Origin: Pseudomonadota bacterium
Lineage (GTDB): Bacteria > Pseudomonadota > Alphaproteobacteria > Rhizobiales > Xanthobacteraceae
Length of the DNA: 64,000 nt
Assembly: GCA_963204905.1 (NCBI GenBank)
Contig: CAUJJN010000192.1
Coordinates: 1 to 64,000, forward strand
Direction: 5' to 3'
Positions 19,033-28,482 of this stretch are shown piece after piece. The notes under the pieces were generated by a model. That model saw nothing but the letters and a program-made list of their open reading frames with translations. It ran no database searches and was not told where the DNA came from. A program made the position numbers and the translations under genes. Positions within the stretch are counted from its first letter, which is position 1. The number at the start of each line of letters is the position of its first letter.

Positions 19033-20241
19033 CTAGAATTCAAGGAATTGACTGTAACGGTTCAAGCTGGTCTCGATGACGAGATTTTTATAATCCTCGA
19101 CGATCGCACGCAATTCCTCTGCGGGCACGGCAAACACCTTATCGATTGTTTCGGCAATGCTAACGAGGTTATGCGGGTTCGGAACGGTCATGAGTTGCTC
19201 AAAGATGTGACCTCTTCCGAAATCGAGATCGAGATCGCTGCGCAAGCACGGCGTCCCGACTGACAATGCTTCTGCCTCGACCATTGGATGGCAGTCGACG
19301 GTGGTCACGTTTAGAACGAGATCGATCGTGGCCAGCCGCGCCAAATGTTGCTCGCGGCTTTGGTAATCGACGGATTGAATGCGATCCGTATTGAAGAGTT
19401 TAGGATCGACGGGGCTGTAGGTGATTATTTTGTCGACTTGAGAGGAATGTGCTGCGGCTCCAACGTTCGCATACATATTCTTCCAGACATTGTTCCATGC
19501 TGCGAACATGACGGTTCGCTTTTTGTCTTTTTGCTCCTGGTTTTTGAGCGGGCGGAAAGAAACAACGGGCGGAAGATTAGGGAGCAGATATGGGACGGCC
19601 TTTGGGTGCAACACATGAGCTCCGCGCTTCATAATGCTGATCCGATCAAACACGCCGTCATTGGCCATGGAGAACATCGTCGCTGCGAAGGCGCGCTCTT
19701 CATCGAAGCACCAGGCGGCCAACGCTCCGTGCCAGACGCAGCAGATGCGGAGGCTGGGGTCAATCGAACGAAAGGCCTCCGCTGCCCGAAGCAATCCGTT
19801 GGACGATCCATGGAAGACGATTGTTTCGATTTTCAGCTCTTTTAGTAGGGTTTGGAGCCTTTGCAGTTGGGCGGGACCTATTTGCGCGTCTTTGGAGATC
19901 GCTAATTTATGTCCCGGGAAAGATCCGGCGGCGGCACGGATGCCGACCCATTCCTGAGTGAATACAGTCAGGTTTTTTTCAAATGCAGGGTGAGGAGGGT
20001 GTGCGTAGCGCGTATCGGCGTCCGCGTTGAGGGATAGTTCCGATTCGATCGCCGATGCCCGGCTTGAATCGGCGATTGACTGGGGTTGCTGGAACAACGT
20101 GTCGACGACGGCTCGCAGCCTGTTGGCCAATGAAATAGCTTTTGAGTGCATTGTGTACCGGAAAGGCGTTCTTGCCGAACTGTTAAGCCCGATATCGGCT
20201 GCCATCCCGGAGGAGTGAGATGGCGCGAGATCGTCGGACAT
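19033..20241 (-). CDS. Glycosyltransferase-like protein, paralogue of the 12797 C-terminal domain
   Basis: This is a 402-residue soluble protein on the opposite strand from its neighbours. It contains CCVWHGALAAW at about 175, FDRISIMKRGAHVLHP, a mid-protein strand TVMFAAWNNVWKNMY, and near the end DCHPMVEAEALSVGTPC, matching in order and spacing the C-terminal halves of the proteins at 12797 and 14583. I infer a GT-B glycosyltransferase, but no named family is obvious. Internal ATGs (residues 13 and 31) make the exact start uncertain. It stands alone between the converging glycosyltransferase run and an IS relic. Confidence 0.72.
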   Translation of the reverse strand: MSDDLAPSHSSGMAADIGLNSSARTPFRYTMHSKAISLANRLRAVVDTLFQQPQSIADSSRASAIESELSLNADADTRYAHPPHPAFEKNLTVFTQEWVGIRAAAGSFPGHKLAISKDAQIGPAQLQRLQTLLKELKIETIVFHGSSNGLLRAAEAFRSIDPSLRICCVWHGALAAWCFDEERAFAATMFSMANDGVFDRISIMKRGAHVLHPKAVPYLLPNLPPVVSFRPLKNQEQKDKKRTVMFAAWNNVWKNMYANVGAAAHSSQVDKIITYSPVDPKLFNTDRIQSVDYQSREQHLARLATIDLVLNVTTVDCHPMVEAEALSVGTPCLRSDLDLDFGRGHIFEQLMTVPNPHNLVSIAETIDKVFAVPAEELRAIVEDYKNLVIETSLNRYSQFLEF

Positions 20242-20325
20242 GGAACCTGTTTCGACGGGTATGATCTTGGTTGATATTGGCGTGGAATTTCAAACAATGC
20301 TAGGTTAGGCAGCTGCGGATCAAGT

Positions 20326-20660
20326 AGGTCAGGATTCGCTAACTTGCTTTAGACTTTGATGATGAGGTGAATCAAGGTGGCAGGAGGCGCCCCTTGAGTG
20401 ATTTTCTGCTGTCGCCCCCATCGCAGATGCACCGCATCGAGCCTACTTTCCGCTATCGCATGGAATGTCCCCCCAGGTCGATGACCGGCGGGTGCTGAGC
20501 GGCGTCCTGTTTTGATCCGCTGGCCTCGCTGGCGCGATCCCCGCCACCTGTGACCGCGCAAGACATCTGCAACCGTTGCTGCGATCATGCGCTCACATTT
20601 TGCCGGCCAGCCATCGCATCCGTCGCTACATTCGTCTTCCAGATCAGTGAGTCCTGATCC
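20326..20660 (+). pseudogene. Internally deleted IS5-family element with transposase relic
   Basis: Three broken reading frames match an IS5-type transposase. From TTG at 20394, SDFLLSPPSQMHRIEPTF fits the usual N terminus. After a frameshift, VDDRRVLSGVLF at 20477-20512 is nearly perfect, ending at TGA. Then RWRDP and the P-x-KT..CNR region (about 20554-20579) follow in shifted frames. The sequence next jumps to DHALTF..AIASVATFVFQI (about 20585-20640), which fits the C-terminal end of the same family, so the catalytic middle is missing. TCAGGATTCGCTAACTTG at 20329 and the reverse complement of 20640-20657 form imperfect terminal inverted repeats (13 of 18, all differences transitions). Family consensus is from memory. 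Confidence 0.75.
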
Positions 20661-20832
20661 TGGCTGAGCCGTTGCTGACAAGGGTTGCGACGGGAGGTTG
20701 ACATTCCCCGCGATGAATTTTGCTGACTGCGCCCTGTTTCCGAAATTCTTGCCGGAGATGGCAATTTGGATGCGCCCGTCCGGTCAAGGCGCTTCAAATC
20801 GGGAGAATATCCACGTAAATATCTGAACTCGT

Positions 20833-22002
20833 ATGGAAACCCTTGTCTCCAATGATTTTGTGATGACCGAGCCCCGCCACATCTGTTTCCTCGCCAATGA
20901 TCAGCGTTTTTTCTTCAGGCACTTTCGTCCGGCGATTCTTGCGGCGTCCAACCTCGGCTACACGCTCACGGCGTATCTGCCCGACGATGAACAAGGAGAC
21001 ACGAGTGGCCTGGGGATCGACATCGAAATTGTGCGATCCCCGGTTACGCGCCAACCTCTGACGGTCCCGGGGCTTTGCCGGCAAGTGTTCTGGCTTGTGA
21101 AGCAGTTGCGGGAGCAGAAGCCGGACGTCGTTCTGGCGTTTTCTGTGCGCCCGGCGCTGGTGCTTGCTTTGGCGCTGCCCTGGGTGAAACTCGAGCGCGC
21201 GATCATGTACGTCACCGGTCTTGGGCTATTGGACCTGCTCTCTGATTTCAAATCGCGGCTTCAGCGGGCTTTGACCTACTGGGTTCTTCGCCGCATGAGC
21301 CGCCGCCCAAATTGCTACTTCATTTTTGAGAACCGAACCGACCCGCTGAGCATGGGGTTTCGCCAGGGCGAGCCGGCCCGGCAGGAGCATCTGGTCGGAG
21401 CGGGTGTCGATGAAGAGGAATTTATTCCCCGCCCCATGCCAGATCCGGAACCGCTGAAAATAGCAAGCGTATCCCGTTTGGTTTGGTCCAAGGGAATTGA
21501 TCTGGCGTCGGCGGCTGTCGCCGAGTTGGTAAAAGCGGGACATCAGGTCGAATTGAGCATTTACGGTGCGCCGGATCGCTCAAATCCGCGAGCCGTCGAT
21601 CCTGCGGAGTGGGGTGCGGAGCCAGGTGTCTCTTTCCGGGGGTATACTGACGATATTCCGGGAATTTGGCGGGAGCATCACATCGGAATTTTCCCGAGCC
21701 GGGGCGGCGAGGGGGTTCCGCGCTCCCTGATCGAGGCGGCCGCCTCCGGTCGGCCCTCGATCGTGACGGACGTGCCGGGGTGTCGGGAATTTGTTCGAAA
21801 CGGCGTCGACGGCTATATCGTCGCCTGCGATTCTGTCGCGGCCCTGAAAGCCGCGATCCTGAATTGCCTCAGTCATCCGGAATCGTTGACCGATCTCGGT
21901 CAGGCTGCACGCACGCAATTTCTACGGACCAGCACATCGCGCATTGTTCAGAAACAGTACGAAGAGTTGTTCAGGCTGCCGCCGAGAGTGAAGAGCCAAT
22001 AG
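20833..22002 (+). CDS. Family 4 glycosyltransferase
   Basis: This is a retaining GT-B transferase of 389 residues (379 if the ATG at 20863, MTEPRH, is used; both are possible). The donor-binding half carries KIASVSRLVWSKGIDL and the E-x7-E element EGVPRSLIE at about 290, followed by AAASGRPSIVTDVPGCREFV, the pattern of PglA/WbaZ-like enzymes. FLANDQRFFFRHFRP at the N terminus resembles transferases acting on lipid-linked N-acetyl sugars. It begins a plus-strand group with galE after the IS relic. Confidence 0.9.
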   Translation: METLVSNDFVMTEPRHICFLANDQRFFFRHFRPAILAASNLGYTLTAYLPDDEQGDTSGLGIDIEIVRSPVTRQPLTVPGLCRQVFWLVKQLREQKPDVVLAFSVRPALVLALALPWVKLERAIMYVTGLGLLDLLSDFKSRLQRALTYWVLRRMSRRPNCYFIFENRTDPLSMGFRQGEPARQEHLVGAGVDEEEFIPRPMPDPEPLKIASVSRLVWSKGIDLASAAVAELVKAGHQVELSIYGAPDRSNPRAVDPAEWGAEPGVSFRGYTDDIPGIWREHHIGIFPSRGGEGVPRSLIEAAASGRPSIVTDVPGCREFVRNGVDGYIVACDSVAALKAAILNCLSHPESLTDLGQAARTQFLRTSTSRIVQKQYEELFRLPPRVKSQ

Positions 22003-22059
22003 TCTATGTACGTTTCAGACGCTCTCGCATGAGCGTCGACAATATCGGGGTTGGAAGAC

Positions 22060-23097
22060 ATGATCCTTGTGACGGGTGGACTGGGCTTCATCGGCTCTCA
22101 CGCCAGCGTTTCGCTTTTGAACGCTGGCTATGACGTTCTGATCGTGGATGATCTGAGCAATAGTTCGATCGATGTGCTGGACCGTATTGAAGCGATCGCG
22201 GGGCGCAGGCCCCTGTTCGAGCAAATGTCGCTTCTCGACGAGACGCGGCTAGCTGACATTTTTCAGCGTCATCATCCAAGCGCTGTCATGCACTTCGCGG
22301 CATTTAAGGCAGTTGCCGAGTCGATTCAGACACCTTTGGCCTATTACAACAACAACATCGGCGGAACGCTTGCGCTGTTGTCGCGCATGCAGATTGCCGG
22401 CGTTCGGTCATTTGTTTTCTCGTCGTCGGCGACCGTCTATGGATCTCCCGCAACGTTGCCGATCAAAGAGAATTTTCCCCGTTCCGCGACAAATCCATAT
22501 GGTCGCTCGAAATTGATCGTGGAGGACATCCTCACGGATCTGGTCGCTTCCGATCCGTCGTGGCGTATTGCAAATCTGCGTTACTTCAATCCCGTCGGTG
22601 CGCATGAGAGCGGTCTGCTAGGCGAGCAGCCGAGGGGCACGCCGAATAATCTGATGCCATACTTGCTACAAGTCGCCGCCGGGCAACGGGCCAGACTTGA
22701 TGTTTTCGGCAGCGACTATCCAACGAAAGACGGAAGCTGCGTTCGGGATTTCATTCATGTTGTCGATCTTGCTGAGGGACACGTCGCGGCGATCCGTTAC
22801 TTGAAGGAGCATGTCGGCATGACGTCCTTCAATCTGGGAGTCGGTCGAGGAATCTCGGTGTTGGAACTATGTGAGGCGTTTGAGCGGAGCACCGGGCAAT
22901 CGTTGCCGCGGCAAGTTGCCGGCCGACGAGCGGGGGATGTTGCTGAATGCTGGGCGGACGCTGACAAGGCGAGCGCTGAATTGGGCTGGCAGGCGACCCG
23001 CGGCGTCGAGGTCATGTGTCAGGATGCCTGGCGGTGGCAATGTTATCTTGACCGCCGGGAGGACTCGCGGGAAACCTCTGGCGAGCCTGCGAAGTGA
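22060..23097 (+). CDS. galE: UDP-glucose 4-epimerase
   Basis: This enzyme interconverts UDP-glucose and UDP-galactose (or the N-acetyl forms) with tightly bound NAD. I start at the ATG at 22060 (MILVTGGLGFIGSH), giving 345 residues, normal for GalE; the track start is a TTG three codons earlier. GGLGFIG binds NAD, SSSATVYGSP carries the catalytic Ser/Thr, and NPYGRSKLIVE has the Tyr-x3-Lys pair. YFNPVGAHESGLLGE and the C-terminal CWADADKASAELGW are diagnostic of GalE. It lies 57 bp after the GT4 gene. Confidence 0.95.
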   Translation: MILVTGGLGFIGSHASVSLLNAGYDVLIVDDLSNSSIDVLDRIEAIAGRRPLFEQMSLLDETRLADIFQRHHPSAVMHFAAFKAVAESIQTPLAYYNNNIGGTLALLSRMQIAGVRSFVFSSSATVYGSPATLPIKENFPRSATNPYGRSKLIVEDILTDLVASDPSWRIANLRYFNPVGAHESGLLGEQPRGTPNNLMPYLLQVAAGQRARLDVFGSDYPTKDGSCVRDFIHVVDLAEGHVAAIRYLKEHVGMTSFNLGVGRGISVLELCEAFERSTGQSLPRQVAGRRAGDVAECWADADKASAELGWQATRGVEVMCQDAWRWQCYLDRREDSRETSGEPAK

Positions 23098-23331
23098 TGT
23101 ATCGCGAGTATAAGGCACCGCTCCGGGGCGGTATCTCGCGCTGCAAAATAGTGTTGCCAACATGGCGCTTAAATGCTTTCTCCTCGGCGCCGAGGCAGCC
23201 TTGCATTGTGTCCCCATGTCGATGCAGGGATCTGCACGTGCAGGCTGGATTTGGGGCACCGTCTGGCGCGGGCAATGCGGCCATGTCCGAAGGCGGAGTT
23301 TGATGAGCCTTGATAAGGATTAGCGCCTTCT

Positions 23332-24156
23332 ATGACGGTAATTGAAAACAAGAGCGGTAATAGTTGGGGCTACCTTCTGGTGGCGGGCTGGCGAGATATC
23401 GCAAGTGGGTTGGCCTATCATCAAGCTTGGGTCCATCTTGCTTGGCATGAAATTCGCCGTCAGTACCAGCGCTCGACCCTCGGACCGTTCTGGATCACCC
23501 TCAATATCGGCATGATGATCGCGACCATCGGCTGGTTCTATTCCGAAATATTCGGAATGAAAATGGACGACTATCTACCGTTTCTCACGTTGGGTTTCGT
23601 CGTCTTTAACTTTATGTCGCTCTCGATCACCGAAGCGTCGGCGATCTTCGCCAACGAGGCGACTTCGATCAAGCAATCTCTGCTGCCGCTGAGCTTCTAC
23701 ATTTATAAATTGATATACCGGCAGATCATTGTGTTTGTACACAACATCACAATCTATGTTCTGGTCTGCGTTATCTATCCGCCGTCTGTTAGCGCCGTCA
23801 TGCTGCTTGCTATCCCGGGGTTTATCCTCATGGTGCTGACAGCATTTTTTGTTGGTCTTATCATTGGCCCGATTTCCGCACGCTTCCGGGATATTCCCCC
23901 GATCATCGCGAGTCTTGTTCAAGTATTTTTCTTCATCACGCCCATTTTCTGGACCGTCGGAAATGTGCCGAAGCGCGGGGTTTTTGTGAATATCAATCCG
24001 TTTTATCACTACCTTGAAGTCGTACGTCAGCCGCTGCTTGGCAATGCACCCACGACACTCAACTGGATTGTGGTCGTGGGACTGACGATTGGCTTTGGGC
24101 TCGTGTCATTTATATTTTTCAGCCGGTACCGGTCCAAGATAACCTACTGGGTATAA
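23332..24156 (+). CDS. Polysaccharide export ABC transporter permease, Wzm/KpsM type
   Basis: This ABC-2 family permease has 274 residues and six predicted membrane spans. The cytoplasmic N terminus with HLAWHEIRRQYQRSTLGPFW is the classical start of Wzm/KpsM/RfbA exporters, and the C-terminal VFFFITPIFW and INPFYHYLEVVR motifs are conserved. These permeases carry a completed polyprenyl-linked polysaccharide or capsule chain across the inner membrane. The ATPase gene follows after 4 bp, so the pair is one exporter. Confidence 0.93.
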   Translation: MTVIENKSGNSWGYLLVAGWRDIASGLAYHQAWVHLAWHEIRRQYQRSTLGPFWITLNIGMMIATIGWFYSEIFGMKMDDYLPFLTLGFVVFNFMSLSITEASAIFANEATSIKQSLLPLSFYIYKLIYRQIIVFVHNITIYVLVCVIYPPSVSAVMLLAIPGFILMVLTAFFVGLIIGPISARFRDIPPIIASLVQVFFFITPIFWTVGNVPKRGVFVNINPFYHYLEVVRQPLLGNAPTTLNWIVVVGLTIGFGLVSFIFFSRYRSKITYWV

Positions 24157-24160
24157 AGTT

Positions 24161-24919
24161 ATGGTCGGTATCACCATCGAGAACGTTGTCGTCGATATTC
24201 CTATCTATGGGACAGGAAGTCGTTCGCTTCGCAATAGCATCCTGTCAGCGGCGACGGGGGGCGCGATCAAGGTTTCTGATGGACACAAGCTGTCGGTGCG
24301 GGCGCTGGACGGCCTCACGCTTTCGCTGAAGCAAGGCGATCGGCTTGGGCTGGTTGGTCACAATGGCGCCGGTAAGTCGACGCTTCTTCGCGTTATGGCG
24401 GGCATCTATGAGCCGATGGGTGGACACGTTCGGATCGAAGGCCGGATTGCGCCGATCTTCGACCTGGGTTTTGGCATGGAGCCCCACAGTAACGGTTGGG
24501 ACAACATGCTTTTACGAGGGATATCGCTCGGGTTGTCATTGAACCAGATTCGCGAGCGGATGGATGAAATCGCCGCAGTGTCCGAGCTTGGTGAATTTCT
24601 TGATATGCCGCTGAGGACCTACTCGTCCGGCATGGCGGCTCGTCTGGCATTCGCTATCTCGACCTCGATCACAGCTGATATCTTGCTGATCGACGAGGGA
24701 ATTGGGGCGGGCGATGCCGCGTTTCTCGAAAAGGCGCGACAGCGTACTGACAAGCTGATCCAGAATGCAGGCATCCTTGTGTTCGCATCGCATTCGGATG
24801 CTTTGGTGCAGCAGTGGTGCAAGCAAGCGCTTTGGCTGGAGCACGGCAAACCCCGTATGCTGGGTGAGGTCGGAGAGGTTCTTGATGCTTATCGGACCGC
24901 CATTGCTTCGGGAGCCTAG
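24161..24919 (+). CDS. Polysaccharide export ABC transporter ATPase, Wzt/KpsT type
   Basis: This is the ATPase partner of the preceding permease. Walker A is GHNGAGKST at about residue 66, the degenerate signature YSSGMAARLAFAIS is typical of this family, and Walker B is ILLIDEGIGAGD. At 252 residues it lacks the extra C-terminal carbohydrate-binding domain of the long Wzt proteins, so substrate recognition is more like KpsT or short Wzt. It sits 4 bp behind the permease and 15 bp before a glycosyltransferase. Confidence 0.93.
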   Translation: MVGITIENVVVDIPIYGTGSRSLRNSILSAATGGAIKVSDGHKLSVRALDGLTLSLKQGDRLGLVGHNGAGKSTLLRVMAGIYEPMGGHVRIEGRIAPIFDLGFGMEPHSNGWDNMLLRGISLGLSLNQIRERMDEIAAVSELGEFLDMPLRTYSSGMAARLAFAISTSITADILLIDEGIGAGDAAFLEKARQRTDKLIQNAGILVFASHSDALVQQWCKQALWLEHGKPRMLGEVGEVLDAYRTAIASGA

Positions 24920-24934
24920 AGATCGGGAGCACGG

Positions 24935-26077
24935 ATGACGAACGTGCCGTTGGGCAATGATGCGCCTTTCCGGCCGGGAGCTTCGCCATCGGTCAGCGTT
25001 TTACTGCCTGTGCGGAATGCCGAGGCCTTCATCCGACAGGCTGTTGAAAGCATTCTGAATCAGACGTTCTTCGATCTTGAGCTTGTCGTTGTCGATGACG
25101 GGTCCACCGATAACACCCCGGCCATTCTTGCTGATATCGCCAGCCGTGAACCACGCATTGTCGTTCTGACCCAGCTGTCCGCCGGAATCGTCAGTGCTCT
25201 TGAGCTGGCGCGCGCACGCGCCAGGGGACGATATATTGCCCGGATGGATGCCGATGATATTTCGCTGCCGTCGCGGCTGGCGCTTCAAGTTGCCTGTCTT
25301 GACGACAATCCCTCGATTGTCGCGCTTGGCGCCCAAGTGCGGTTCATGGACGAACGGGGACAGGTCGGGCGTATCGGCCGTTATCCCGTTTCCCCGAAGC
25401 GTTGCCGTCGCTATCTCGACTATGGCTCCCCCTTGTGTCATCCGGCAGTGATGATGCGGGCCACAACGCTTGCTGAAGTTGGGGGTTATAGTCGTCGTTT
25501 TGAGCCAGCTGAGGACTTCGACCTGTGGCTTCGCCTGACGTCACTTGGAGAGATCGCAAATCTGAAAGAGGTGCTGCTGCACTATCGTCAGCACGGCGCG
25601 GCGACGACATCGGCCCGTGCGCAGGCGAATGCGGTGGCAACGGCGCTCGCACTCGTGTGCAATCGGCAAGGTGAAGCGGCTATCGCTGCGGTTCCAACGA
25701 CTGGTGCTTGTGATCTCGCATGGTCCGAGATTGAATTCCGCATCGCTCGCAATGTTCAACTCTATGCGCGTTCAGCTTATCTGCGTGCGCTCGTACTAAA
25801 TGGTGGCATCGTTCACGATCCACATTTCGAGTTCTTCAGGGCATCGCTGCCTTTGATGGCCAAGGACGCTCTTGTCAAAAAAACTAACGGCGTTCTGCCT
25901 TTCATGATTGTTCGCGCGGCACGGCAATGTGCGGCAGCGGGCGAAAAGGAGCGGGCAACACTAATCTTTCGCGAAGGCCTTCGGCTTTTCCCTATCGCCG
26001 TACCCCTTGAAGTCTTGTCGAGTGTGCTGCAGCGCGGTGTGAAAATTTTGGCAACCAGATTGCGAAGACAGGATTAG
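24935..26077 (+). CDS. Family 2 glycosyltransferase
   Basis: This is a 380-residue GT-A transferase with a clear GGGAG ribosome site 6 bp before the ATG. It opens with VSVLLPVRNAEAFIRQAV, VVVDDGSTDNTP follows, the DxD element is RMDADDISLPSRL at about 107, and YSRRFEPAEDFDLWLRL gives the ED acid/base region. The C-terminal 130 residues carry hydrophobic and helical stretches rather than a known domain. It is the last gene of the galE-wzm-wzt group; a 213-bp gap follows. Confidence 0.9.
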   Translation: MTNVPLGNDAPFRPGASPSVSVLLPVRNAEAFIRQAVESILNQTFFDLELVVVDDGSTDNTPAILADIASREPRIVVLTQLSAGIVSALELARARARGRYIARMDADDISLPSRLALQVACLDDNPSIVALGAQVRFMDERGQVGRIGRYPVSPKRCRRYLDYGSPLCHPAVMMRATTLAEVGGYSRRFEPAEDFDLWLRLTSLGEIANLKEVLLHYRQHGAATTSARAQANAVATALALVCNRQGEAAIAAVPTTGACDLAWSEIEFRIARNVQLYARSAYLRALVLNGGIVHDPHFEFFRASLPLMAKDALVKKTNGVLPFMIVRAARQCAAAGEKERATLIFREGLRLFPIAVPLEVLSSVLQRGVKILATRLRRQD

Positions 26078-26290
26078 AACCGCAGCCATTCCGGTAATCA
26101 GGCAATTTCCAAAATTGATTGCATCCGGGAGTGCCGCGCCGTCGGGCAACATTCAGAGTCCAATCAGGCGGTTCATGGATCGACGGATCGACCCTCGCCA
26201 GATTTATACGGGTCGATGTTGCGGCGAAAATATTCCGATGTTAGCTTGATTCATTAGGTACTTTTTATTTTTTGCTGATGGAGCCGAATT

Positions 26291-26728
26291 ATGGCCTGGA
26301 CGCAATCACCTTCGCTTTTCCTGAATTTCGGAATTGATCAAGAATGGACGTCTTTTGAATTCAAGCGGATCATTCAGGACATTGACAAGAATACACCAAG
26401 TGCGACAGCCGACTACATCAGCTTCGGATATGATTACGTTACGGTCGCGTGGGGAGGCCCTGCTGCGGGTCCATTGAGTTCTAAAGGTCCGTGCTTCTCA
26501 TCAGATCGTCAGAGATCGATGTCGATCCAAGGTTTCGGAGTGGCGCAGGGTTGCGGCAGTACATATTCGCGCAGTGCCGACTTTGTAAATGGCGCTGCGA
26601 ATAACTTCCCATCAACAGTTTCTTCGCTGGATGAAAATTCCCAACTTGCCGTTATCGGTGCTAGTGGGAAGGGTGATTTCGGCTTTCCAATGTGCCCCCA
26701 ATGCGAGGCGAATGAATGGAGGTGCTGA
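26291..26728 (+). CDS. Orphan 145-aa protein leading the type I secretion operon
   Basis: I do not recognise this protein. It has no signal peptide and no membrane span, is rich in Ser, Gly and aromatic residues (SADYISFGYDYVTVAWGG-like stretches), and ends in a Cys-rich tail CPQCEANEWRC. GGAG lies 8 bp before the ATG in an AT-rich leader, so it looks truly translated. Its stop lies 10 bp inside the next gene, the type I secretion ATPase, so the two are translationally coupled. Absence of a Sec signal and its place as first gene of an exporter operon suggest a secreted substrate or a truncated one; both are inference. Confidence 0.6.
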   Translation: MAWTQSPSLFLNFGIDQEWTSFEFKRIIQDIDKNTPSATADYISFGYDYVTVAWGGPAAGPLSSKGPCFSSDRQRSMSIQGFGVAQGCGSTYSRSADFVNGAANNFPSTVSSLDENSQLAVIGASGKGDFGFPMCPQCEANEWRC

Positions 26729-28482
26729 GCCACCAAGGCCGAGAACTCGGAGCGCCGTTGCGCGCGCTGTGGAAAGTTTTTGTCGGGCTGGCTGTGTTGA
26801 GTGGAGTCATCAATGTTCTCCTGCTCACCGGCTCGCTCTACATGCTTGAAGTCTATGATCGTGTTTTACCTAGCAAGAGTCTCTCCACGCTGGCTGCTTT
26901 GTCGGGATTGGCCCTGATCCTCTTCCTGTTTTTCGGTCTTCTCGATTGTATCCGGATGCGCGTTCTGTCGCGGATCGGCGGTGTATTTGAAGCGACGGTT
27001 GCACCACGCGTCTATGATGCGCTGATTTACGCGGCGTTGCGTAATGGCGAGAATCCCGATCTGTTGCGCGATCTCGATCAGATCAAAAATTTTGCGAGCG
27101 GCGCGGGTCCCATCGCGCTGTTCGATCTGCCCTGGGTGCCATTTTACGTTTTGATTTGTTACCTTTTCCATCCTTGGATCGGCCTATTCGTTCTATTCGG
27201 TGCTGCATTTCTGGTCAGCCTGACGTTGATTGCGGAGCTTTTCACGAAGGCGCGTGTTGCTTCCGTTTCCGAACTCGCTCTCCGAAGGGCAAATATAGCG
27301 GAGGACGGGCGACGCAACGCTTCAGTCGCCAAAGCCTTGGGGATGATTCCTGCCATTCGGGCCTCGTGGGAGGTTGCCAATACGAACTACTTACGCGTGA
27401 CGCAGAGAGCAGCTGATACTGCTGCCGGTTTCGGGGCGATCTCTAAAGTTTCGCGTATGATCATTCAGTCCGCGACGCTGGGAATCGGCGGATTTCTCGT
27501 TATTCAAGGCGAAGCGACGGCCGGTGTGATTATTGCGTCGTCAATTATTTCCGCGCGTGCACTCAGCCCGCTCGATACCATCATAGCGAACTGGAAAAAC
27601 TTCTTGCTGGCTCAGCAGAGTTGGCGGCGCCTGTCGGCGTTTCTCACCTTGATTCCGGTCCAGCGGCAGCGAACCTTACATCCACGACCTACACAGCGGC
27701 TCACAGTCGAAGGCGTTAGTGTTGCGCCGCCGGGAAGCGCGACGATCGTGGCTGATAGTGTCAGCTTTGAGCTGTTGGCTGGTCGAGGTCTCGCTATTCT
27801 CGGGCCCAACGCCTCGGGAAAATCGTCACTTGCCAAAGCTATCGTCGGTGTCTGGCCAACCCTGCGTGGAAAGATAAGGCTCGACGGTGTTGCGCTTGAT
27901 GATTGGAATGCTGAAGATCTTGCGCGAGAGATTGGCTACTTGCCGCAAAATGCCGAATTGCTCGCAGGCACGATCGGACAAAATATCTCAAGGTTTGATC
28001 CCAATGCGGATGCGGCCACCATCATTGCTGCAGCAAATCTGGCCGACGTGCATCAATTGATACTTCAGTTACCGCAGGCTTACGAAACCAAGGTTGGCGA
28101 GGGCGGGTCCATCTTGTCTGCCGGGCAGAAACAACGCGTGGCGTTGGCGCGGGCGCTGTACGGTGATCCGTTTCTCCTGGTTCTCGACGAGCCAGATGCC
28201 AATCTCGATTCAGGCGGAATCGATGCCCTCAATCATTCCATCATGAATTTCCGCAACCGCGGTAGGGTTGTTATCGTCATTGCGCACAGTATTGAAGCCG
28301 TGGCCAAGCTGGATACCGCGGTACTTATGATCAAGGGAACAATGCAAGCTGTCGGTCGGCCAGCCGAGATTCTGAGAAAGATGAAATCTCCACGTATGTC
28401 GGCGGGATACCGTGACATTTCCGCATCTTGGGCCGTTCCGGTGAGAGTTGTCGCGAACACGAAAGGGAGCTCCGCTCCATGA
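26716..28482 (+). CDS. Type I secretion system permease/ATPase, PrtD/AprD family
   Basis: This is an inner-membrane ABC exporter of 588 residues, the normal length of the PrtD protease/RTX exporters without a peptidase-like N-terminal domain. The N-terminal membrane domain has several strong spans, including VLSGVINVLLLTGSLYMLEV followed by YDRVLPS, the hallmark of this family. The ATPase half has Walker A GPNASGKSS (about 363), LSAGQKQRVALARAL (about 466) and Walker B LLVLDEPDANLD. It overlaps the orphan leader by 13 bp and the adaptor gene as ATGA. Confidence 0.95.
   Translation: MEVLSHQGRELGAPLRALWKVFVGLAVLSGVINVLLLTGSLYMLEVYDRVLPSKSLSTLAALSGLALILFLFFGLLDCIRMRVLSRIGGVFEATVAPRVYDALIYAALRNGENPDLLRDLDQIKNFASGAGPIALFDLPWVPFYVLICYLFHPWIGLFVLFGAAFLVSLTLIAELFTKARVASVSELALRRANIAEDGRRNASVAKALGMIPAIRASWEVANTNYLRVTQRAADTAAGFGAISKVSRMIIQSATLGIGGFLVIQGEATAGVIIASSIISARALSPLDTIIANWKNFLLAQQSWRRLSAFLTLIPVQRQRTLHPRPTQRLTVEGVSVAPPGSATIVADSVSFELLAGRGLAILGPNASGKSSLAKAIVGVWPTLRGKIRLDGVALDDWNAEDLAREIGYLPQNAELLAGTIGQNISRFDPNADAATIIAAANLADVHQLILQLPQAYETKVGEGGSILSAGQKQRVALARALYGDPFLLVLDEPDANLDSGGIDALNHSIMNFRNRGRVVIVIAHSIEAVAKLDTAVLMIKGTMQAVGRPAEILRKMKSPRMSAGYRDISASWAVPVRVVANTKGSSAP

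Noticed and set aside
20349-20681. 110-aa minus-strand ORF
   Set aside because: It is antisense to the IS5 relic and has no family features.
22018-22037. GACGCTC-TCGCAT-GAGCGTC hairpin before galE
   Set aside because: It has no U-tract and lies between co-oriented genes, so it was not called a terminator.
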